A stretch of DNA of 64,000 nucleotides from Bacteroidota bacterium. Its GTDB lineage: Bacteria > Bacteroidota > Bacteroidia > Sphingobacteriales > Sphingobacteriaceae. Shown one piece after another: positions 59,904-64,000 of the stretch; position 1 is the stretch's first letter; every line of letters starts with the position of its first letter. Below the pieces are notes generated by a model. That model worked only from the letters and a program-made list of their open reading frames with translations, searched no databases and was not told where the DNA came from. The translations under genes were made by a program, and so were the position numbers. Location: NCBI GenBank assembly GCA_026224775.1, contig JAMFRP010000042.1, forward strand, positions 43,144-107,143. The letters are read 5' to 3'.

Positions 59904-60515
59904 TCAATCTTCCACTATTTCCACCTCTGCAACCGGACTAAATAAATAAATTCTTTTACTCTTGATCTCGGTGCATTTAAAGCGTTTTCGCAGTTTCTCG
60001 TCCTTGCGGAAAACCCTGCCGTCCTTTAGTTTAAATAATGCTTTTAATGGTATTTTTTCAACCGTAGTGATTGATTCATGGTGCGCATCGTAACTGCGGA
60101 GGGCACGATACAAACTCAAATCAGAACAACTGGAGGCTGCCGGATTATTTAAATAATTAACAATGGTATGTTTAATATCCGCAGGGAAAATATCTTTTTC
60201 AAAAAAAGGCTGCATCATTTTTTTGAAATTATTTTTCCATTCCGTGCCATGCGGTTTGGCTTTGTGCTTGTGCTCGTTCCAGGTATGCAGGTGGGCAAAC
60301 TCGTGTACGGTGGTTACCAAAAATGCGTAGGGGTTCAAATCGAAATTAACGGAGATGCGATGCCCTTTATCACCATGTGGTGAACGGTAGTCGCCAAACT
60401 TTGTGTTGCGGTTGCGCGATATTTTAAATTCGCACTTAAAGTAGTCGATCCAGCGGCCGATAAGCGGTGCCGCTTCGGGTGGAAGATACTTTTCTAAAAC
60501 TTTTACTTTATCCAA
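59904..60515 (-). CDS. SprT-like zinc metalloprotease
   Basis: A 203-residue cytoplasmic protein with the zinc motif HExxH in TVHEFAHLHTW and a later His in KPHGTEWKNNF. The N-terminus has PLIGRWIDYFKCEFKISRNRNTKFGDYR. This fits the SprT-like family. The C-terminal zinc ribbon of classic SprT is replaced by a lysine-rich strand region (KFRKD, LRKRFKCTEIKSKRIY). The substrate is unknown. The family call is firm on the active site. Confidence 0.85.
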   Translation of the reverse strand: MDKVKVLEKYLPPEAAPLIGRWIDYFKCEFKISRNRNTKFGDYRSPHGDKGHRISVNFDLNPYAFLVTTVHEFAHLHTWNEHKHKAKPHGTEWKNNFKKMMQPFFEKDIFPADIKHTIVNYLNNPAASSCSDLSLYRALRSYDAHHESITTVEKIPLKALFKLKDGRVFRKDEKLRKRFKCTEIKSKRIYLFSPVAEVEIVED

Positions 60516-60584
60516 TTTTACCTCGGATGCAAAATTAAGGTTAAAAGCTGAAAGGTAAAAGGATAAAGGTTTTTTATATGCACT

Positions 60585-60682
60585 TTGTCATTCTGAGCGG
60601 AGCGAAGAATCTCAGAACTTTGCTCGTCATTTAGCATGGTGAAGTGCATTGGCGGATAGATTCTTCATTGCATCCAAAATGG
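60585..60682. repeat. Degenerate TGTCAT-type repeat, copy 7
   Basis: Left arm TTGTCATTCTGAGCGGAGCG; the right arm (GATAGATTCTTCATTGCATC) has decayed. Paired with the next, intact copy. Confidence 0.55.
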
Positions 60683-60705
60683 AAGTAAGAAGAATCTTAA
60701 CCACC

Positions 60706-60792
60706 TTGTCATGCTGAGGTACGAAGCATCTATCCGTTAATCTGCACGCGGTGATCCTATAGATAGATTCTTCGCTGCGCTCAGAATGACAA
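60706..60792. repeat. TGTCAT/ATGACA palindromic repeat, copy 8
   Basis: Arms TTGTCATGCTGAGGTACGAAG and CGCTGCGCTCAGAATGACAA. Very similar to copies at 15221-15305 and 15475-15559. Lies downstream of feoB, on its 3' side. Confidence 0.75.
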
Positions 60793-60816
60793 ATAGGACA
60801 GAATAGCAAAAGAGAA

Positions 60817-62931
60817 TTACTTCAACACCACATATGCTATAAAACTCGCGGCGTAAGCCAGCACCGTCATATAGGCGAATTGGATAACGGGCCAGCGCCA
60901 GTTCTTAGTTTCGCGGAAAACGATGGCCACCGTACTGGCGCATTGCATAGCGAAGGCATAAAACATCATGAGCGAGAATGCGACCGCTAGTGTAAATACC
61001 GGCTGCCCTGTATCAGGGTTTTTGGCTTCCTTCATTTTTTCGTAGACGGACTGCATTTTCTCGGCACTACCATTTACACTGTAGATGGTTGCCATGGTGC
61101 CTACAAAAACTTCGCGGGCAGCAAAGGAGGTTATTAATGCGATGCCGATCTTCCAATCAAAACCAAGCGGACGGATAACCGGCTCAATGGCATGACCTAG
61201 AACACCTGCGTAAGAGTTCTCTAATTTGGCGGAGGATATTGTCCTGCTCAAACTATCGGGCGTCATGTGCTGGGTGTATTGTGGCTTGCTAAACTTTTGA
61301 TCAATTTTCGCAAAGCGGTCGCCGGGGCCATAGGATGCCAGCACCCAAAGGATAATGGATATAGCGATGATCACCTTACCTGCTTGAAAAACAAAGGCTT
61401 TGGATCTGTCGTACATCGAGAAGATAACGTTGTTCCACCTCGGCATGCGGTAAACGGGCAGCTCCATAATAAAGTAGCCGCGTTCCTTACCTTTCAGTAT
61501 AAATTTAAATACCCAGGCAACCACAATGGCCGAGATCAGGCTAAAAACGTACATCCCCGTTAGGGCCAAACCCTGCATGTTAAATACCCACCAAACATTG
61601 CGGTTGGGTACAACAAGAGCAATTAATAAAGTATAAATTGGTAAACGAGCGGAACAAGTCACTAACGGGGTAACCATGATGGTGATCATTCGGTCTTTCC
61701 AGTTTTCGATAGTACGCGTACCCATAATGGAGGGTACGGCGCAGGCAAAACCACCAATCAGTGGCACTACCGATTTGCCGTTTAAGCCAACTTTGCGCAT
61801 CAGTTTATCCATCATAAACGTAACACGCGACATGTAGCCGGTATCTTCCAATATCGATATAAAGGCGAAAAGTATGGCAATCTGCGGGATGAAAACCATT
61901 ACACCGCTTAATCCGGCTATAATGCCATCAACCAATAAACTGGTTAACGGACCGGGGGGCAAAGTGTGATGCAGTGAATCCTGCACCCATACAAAGGCAT
62001 CGCCAATTAACTCCATCGGGTATGACGACCACGAGAAGATCGCCTGGAATATAAACATCAGGATCGCGAAGAATATCACGAAGCCAAAGAATTTATGTGT
62101 TAATATTTTATCTATTTTATTGCTGTGCGTTTCCCCTTGCGCGGTTACCGGTTTTTTAACGGTATCGTACAGCAAGTCGTTTATAAAAGCGTAGCGGGCA
62201 ATGGTTTCAGCACCCTGTGCTTTTTGTGAGTTAAAGGAAAATTCTTTTTCCAGGTCCTCAATCCTATCGCTTTGCTCAGGCGTTAAAAATTTTAATGTTT
62301 CGTGCTGATGGGCAAGCTGTAAAGCAAGATACGGATTATCTATATTTAACTCACGGCCAATGGCTTCCACCAATTCCGGGGCGATGGTGTTTACATCGAT
62401 ACTATCTTCCTGAAAAGCGAATTTATTAGCAAATGATATAGCATTTTTTAAAGCAGCCGTTCCTTCATTTTTCCTTGCGGAGATGGGAACCACCGGTACG
62501 CCCAGTTTTTTGGCGAACAGGTTTACATCGATGTCGATATCGGCTTTTTTAGCCATATCCATCATATTCAGGGCAACTACAACCGGAATCTTAAGGTCGG
62601 CTACCTGCGAGTAGAGTAGTAAATTTCTTTTTAAGTTAGATGCATCCAGGATGACCACCACCAAATCGGGTGTATGCGCATTATGTCTATCTGCCAAAAC
62701 AGAAAACACAATGGATTCATCCTGACTTTTTGGGTAGATGCTGTATGTACCGGGCAGATCGATAATCTCAGCTGTGCGGCCATCGGGCAGAGTGGTATAA
62801 CCTACCTTTTTATCAACGGTAACGCCGGGAAAATTTCCTATTTTTTGATTAAGACCGGTTAAAACATTAAAAAGCGTTGATTTTCCGGTGTTGGGGTTCC
62901 CTACAAGTGCGACTCTTATATCAGCTTTCAA
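60817..62931 (-). CDS. feoB: Ferrous iron transporter B
   Basis: A 704-residue inner-membrane iron importer. The N-terminal GTPase has G1 GNPNTGKSTLFN, G3 DLPGTYS and G4 NMMD. The C-terminal half holds about eight helices with the conserved Cys-containing segments (GFACAVPSI and FYAFAMQCASTV). It moves Fe2+ inward using GTP hydrolysis. FeoA lies 11 bp upstream in the same direction. No FeoC is seen, as usual in this phylum. Confidence 0.96.
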   Translation of the reverse strand: MKADIRVALVGNPNTGKSTLFNVLTGLNQKIGNFPGVTVDKKVGYTTLPDGRTAEIIDLPGTYSIYPKSQDESIVFSVLADRHNAHTPDLVVVILDASNLKRNLLLYSQVADLKIPVVVALNMMDMAKKADIDIDVNLFAKKLGVPVVPISARKNEGTAALKNAISFANKFAFQEDSIDVNTIAPELVEAIGRELNIDNPYLALQLAHQHETLKFLTPEQSDRIEDLEKEFSFNSQKAQGAETIARYAFINDLLYDTVKKPVTAQGETHSNKIDKILTHKFFGFVIFFAILMFIFQAIFSWSSYPMELIGDAFVWVQDSLHHTLPPGPLTSLLVDGIIAGLSGVMVFIPQIAILFAFISILEDTGYMSRVTFMMDKLMRKVGLNGKSVVPLIGGFACAVPSIMGTRTIENWKDRMITIMVTPLVTCSARLPIYTLLIALVVPNRNVWWVFNMQGLALTGMYVFSLISAIVVAWVFKFILKGKERGYFIMELPVYRMPRWNNVIFSMYDRSKAFVFQAGKVIIAISIILWVLASYGPGDRFAKIDQKFSKPQYTQHMTPDSLSRTISSAKLENSYAGVLGHAIEPVIRPLGFDWKIGIALITSFAAREVFVGTMATIYSVNGSAEKMQSVYEKMKEAKNPDTGQPVFTLAVAFSLMMFYAFAMQCASTVAIVFRETKNWRWPVIQFAYMTVLAYAASFIAYVVLK

Positions 62932-62942
62932 TGCCTAAAAAA

Positions 62943-63158
62943 CTATTGAAGCACTATGGTATATGCTTCGCGCTTGCGTAAACTTAACTGATAACCTGCA
63001 ACATTTATGGCAATCGGATCGCCCAGGGGGGCAACGCGTTCAATTCTGACCTCTTCACCCGGCAGACAACCCATTTCCATCAACTTTACCGACATTTCTA
63101 AGTCAGTAAATTCTTTTACAATTCCGGTTTCGCCTACTTCAAGTTGTGAGAGCCTCAT
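62943..63158 (-). CDS. feoA: Ferrous iron transport protein A
   Basis: A 71-residue SH3-like protein that helps FeoB. It has the usual start RLSQLEVGETGIVKEF, the LMEMGCLPGEEVRIERVAPLGDPI block and a strand ending YQLSLRKREA. It lies 11 bp before feoB and follows a canonical promoter at 63181-63211. Confidence 0.94.
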   Translation of the reverse strand: MRLSQLEVGETGIVKEFTDLEMSVKLMEMGCLPGEEVRIERVAPLGDPIAINVAGYQLSLRKREAYTIVLQ

Positions 63159-63180
63159 ATGTTTGTGCTTATGAACTAAG

Positions 63181-63211
63181 CAAATGTACGCTTATTTAAA
63201 TTAAATCCAAA
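63181..63211 (-). promoter_or_regulatory. Canonical Bacteroidota promoter of feoAB
   Basis: On the minus strand, TTTG (63208-63211) followed by exactly 19 nt and TACATTTG (63181-63188) fits the consensus TTTG-N19-TAnnTTTG perfectly. It ends 22 nt before the feoA ATG. This is the best promoter in the window. Confidence 0.7.
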
Positions 63212-63270
63212 TAAGGTTAGTGGGAATTTGTTGGTGGTTTGTAAGATTTTGGATAGACTTATTTTCAGAC

Positions 63271-63376
63271 CGTCATTGCGAGGAGTGTAACGACGTGGCA
63301 ATCCCCGACTATGCAGCTGCACCTTGCAATTGCCTCTGTATAGTTTGGGATTGCCGCGCTATCGCTCGCAATGACG
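63271..63376. repeat. TGTCAT-type palindromic repeat overlapping a small gene
   Basis: Left arm CGTCATTGCGAGGAGTGTAA, right arm ATCGCTCGCAATGACG, with inner CAATCCC/GGGATTGCC as in 56353-56438. The right side forms the 3' end of the 63309-63503 gene. Confidence 0.65.
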
Positions 63377-63503
63377 ATGGTAAAGAAGAGTGCTTTACCC
63401 TCCCAAACGTGGGGCAACCGCATCCCTTGCTAAATATCCCGCAGGAAGAAAAACTTACCACAACTAATAAAGCTGCAAAAAGGAATAAACTATTTTTTTT
63501 CAT
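63309..63503 (-). CDS. Small lipoprotein whose tail lies in a repeat
   Basis: A 64-residue protein with a lipobox (LLVVVSFSSC at Cys21) and a short mature part GIFSKGCGCPTFGRVKHSS. After about residue 42 the reading frame runs into the palindromic repeat, so the tail (SLRAIARQSQTIQRQLQG) is encoded by repeat DNA. Relatives probably end soon after the GCGCPTF core. It may be a small outer-membrane lipoprotein. The start overlaps the end of the VanZ gene by 14 bp. Confidence 0.55.
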   Translation of the reverse strand: MKKNSLFLFAALLVVVSFSSCGIFSKGCGCPTFGRVKHSSLPSSLRAIARQSQTIQRQLQGAAA

Positions 63504-63885
63504 GATTAAACGCTGCCGATAAAATTAACACACTAAACATCCCCATACAGGCTCCAACAGAATCAGCAAATACATCGTTCCATTCAAAGTCGCGCCAGGT
63601 GAAAACATATTTTTGTAATAGCTCAATGCTATAGCCGTATAAAATGGCTATTACCACAATCAATATCGCATACTTATACGGGAAACGGGTTAATTTATGT
63701 TTCCGAACCAACCCCTGGCTGTAAAAAATGACAAACACAAAAAAGAAACCGCAATGCACCAGCTTATCAAACCCCGGGAAAAATAACGGCGACTGCGTTA
63801 TAGTACCCAAATGAATACTACAAAGGGTAAAAACAAATAAGGCCCACAAAATTGTGGGCCAGTAATATTTTAGGTTTGCTTGCAT
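63490..63885 (-). CDS. VanZ family membrane protein
   Basis: A 131-residue inner-membrane protein with four hydrophobic helices, including PTILWALFVFTLCSI. The motif FDKLVHCGFFFVFVIFY and the late GYSIELLQKYVFTWRDFEWNDVFADSVGACMG are hallmarks of the VanZ-like family. The family has no known biochemical function outside teicoplanin resistance. The gene lies 3 bp after gcvH and its first codons overlap a terminator-like hairpin. Confidence 0.88.
   Translation of the reverse strand: MQANLKYYWPTILWALFVFTLCSIHLGTITQSPLFFPGFDKLVHCGFFFVFVIFYSQGLVRKHKLTRFPYKYAILIVVIAILYGYSIELLQKYVFTWRDFEWNDVFADSVGACMGMFSVLILSAAFNHEKK
63841..63860 (-). terminator. Terminator-like hairpin inside the start of the VanZ gene
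   Basis: A perfect 9-bp stem GGCCCACAA (63841-63849 with 63852-63860) with a T-rich tract behind it on the minus strand. It lies within the first 15 codons of VanZ and 29 bp beyond the gcvH stop, so it may terminate gcvH and limit read-through into VanZ. Confidence 0.45.
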
Positions 63886-63888
63886 TAA

Positions 63889-64000
63889 TTATTCGCCTAT
63901 AATGGCTTTGTATGCATCGGCAGATAATAAACCTTCTACATCAGCAGCATCAACAGTAACCTTAACCATCCAGCCTGCGCCGTAGGGGTCGCTGTTTACC
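63889..64000 (-). CDS. gcvH: Glycine cleavage system H protein, C-terminal end only
   Basis: Only the last 36 residues are in the window (VNSDPYGAGWMVKVTV, EGLLSADAYKAIIGE), which match the C-terminus of GcvH. The lipoyl lysine and the rest lie beyond the right edge. H protein carries the aminomethyl group in glycine cleavage. The VanZ gene follows 3 bp later in the same direction. Confidence 0.9.
   Translation of the reverse strand, partial: VNSDPYGAGWMVKVTVDAADVEGLLSADAYKAIIGE

Noticed and set aside
61267..61563. A 98-residue plus-strand frame inside feoB
   Set aside because: It is antisense to the conserved FeoB membrane domain and has no features of its own.
8670..63376. CRISPR array
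   Set aside because: The TGTCAT elements are palindromes of 65-105 bp scattered singly, not short direct repeats with regular spacers, and no cas gene is seen.
1..64000. tRNA or rRNA genes
   Set aside because: I found no TTCGAATC-type T-loop with a matching acceptor stem and no rRNA-like stretch on either strand, though I could not run a covariance search.

Overview
The window looks like chromosomal sequence of a Bacteroidota bacterium of the Sphingobacteriaceae, most like Mucilaginibacter or a close relative. This is inferred from gene content and style, not from a database search. The signs are moderately AT-rich DNA, starts without Shine-Dalgarno sequences, several copies of the Bacteroidota -7 box TAnnTTTG (one, before feoAB, with a perfectly spaced TTTG -33 box), many secreted proteins ending their signal peptide in AQ, and families common in that group (DUF1080, DUF4197, GPH transporters, GH2 galactosidases, YncE-phosphoesterase fusions). 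I saw no rRNA, tRNA, transposase, phage gene or CRISPR array. Most of the window is ordinary chromosome with dense, mostly short operons.

Layout. 1-4.5 kb: an SPFH membrane protein cut by the window edge, a small membrane protein, a secreted NlpC/P60 hydrolase, and pyruvate dehydrogenase E1-alpha plus E2. 4.5-11.3 kb: a phosphate group (PiT transporter, DUF47 regulator, PhoR-like kinase), a DUF4197 protein, YceI, an SGNH hydrolase, a GNAT enzyme and an NTF2-like protein. 11.4-15.2 kb: a YdeI-like protein, topoisomerase IV subunit A and a DUF2784 protein, followed by a cluster of palindromic repeats. 15.6-25.9 kb: a methyltransferase, an aldose epimerase, a YncE-phosphoesterase fusion, a P4-type acid phosphatase, MsrA, a DoxX-like protein, a GH2 beta-galactosidase, a NUDIX enzyme and an acyltransferase. 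26-29.2 kb: an ABC-2 exporter with a small membrane protein, divergent from a LytS-type kinase. 29.3-33.2 kb: a compact four-gene sugar cluster (GT14 glycosyltransferase, FdtA-like ketoisomerase, FdtB-like aminotransferase, FAD oxidoreductase).

33.2-38 kb: an NtrC-type regulator and a keto-sugar set (gluconate-dehydrogenase subunit 3-like protein, GMC oxidoreductase with a cysteine cluster, DUF1080 hydrolase). 38-46.4 kb: a CBS protein, an islet of two tiny overlapping genes, a carotenoid desaturase, aspartate-semialdehyde dehydrogenase, a threonine dehydrogenase-like SDR, YebC, a DUF2442 protein and a tandem-repeat protein. 46.6-52.5 kb: a DUF1223 protein, a cytochrome b plus molybdopterin oxidoreductase pair, a VapC-type toxin-antitoxin pair, a GPH transporter and an S41 protease. 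52.6-54.4 kb: the most striking gene, a protein that reads as ricin-type lectin, then a Cry delta-endotoxin-like helical domain, then a jacalin-like lectin. 54.4-64 kb: an esterase, a peroxiredoxin, DinB, a nitroreductase, a DEAD-box helicase, a DUF3885-like protein, a SprT-like protease, FeoB and FeoA, a small lipoprotein, VanZ and the end of gcvH.

Between the genes lie many palindromic elements of several families. The largest has ends TGTCAT...ATGACA and at least a dozen copies. Others are a CTCCCC/GGGGAG family, an AGAYTTACGAAGTTTT palindrome and a composite 255-bp inverted-repeat element. The most rewarding targets are the Cry-like fusion, the FdtA/FdtB-GT14-FAD cluster, the keto-sugar oxidation set, the tiny overlapping gene pair near 38.8 kb and the palindrome families.
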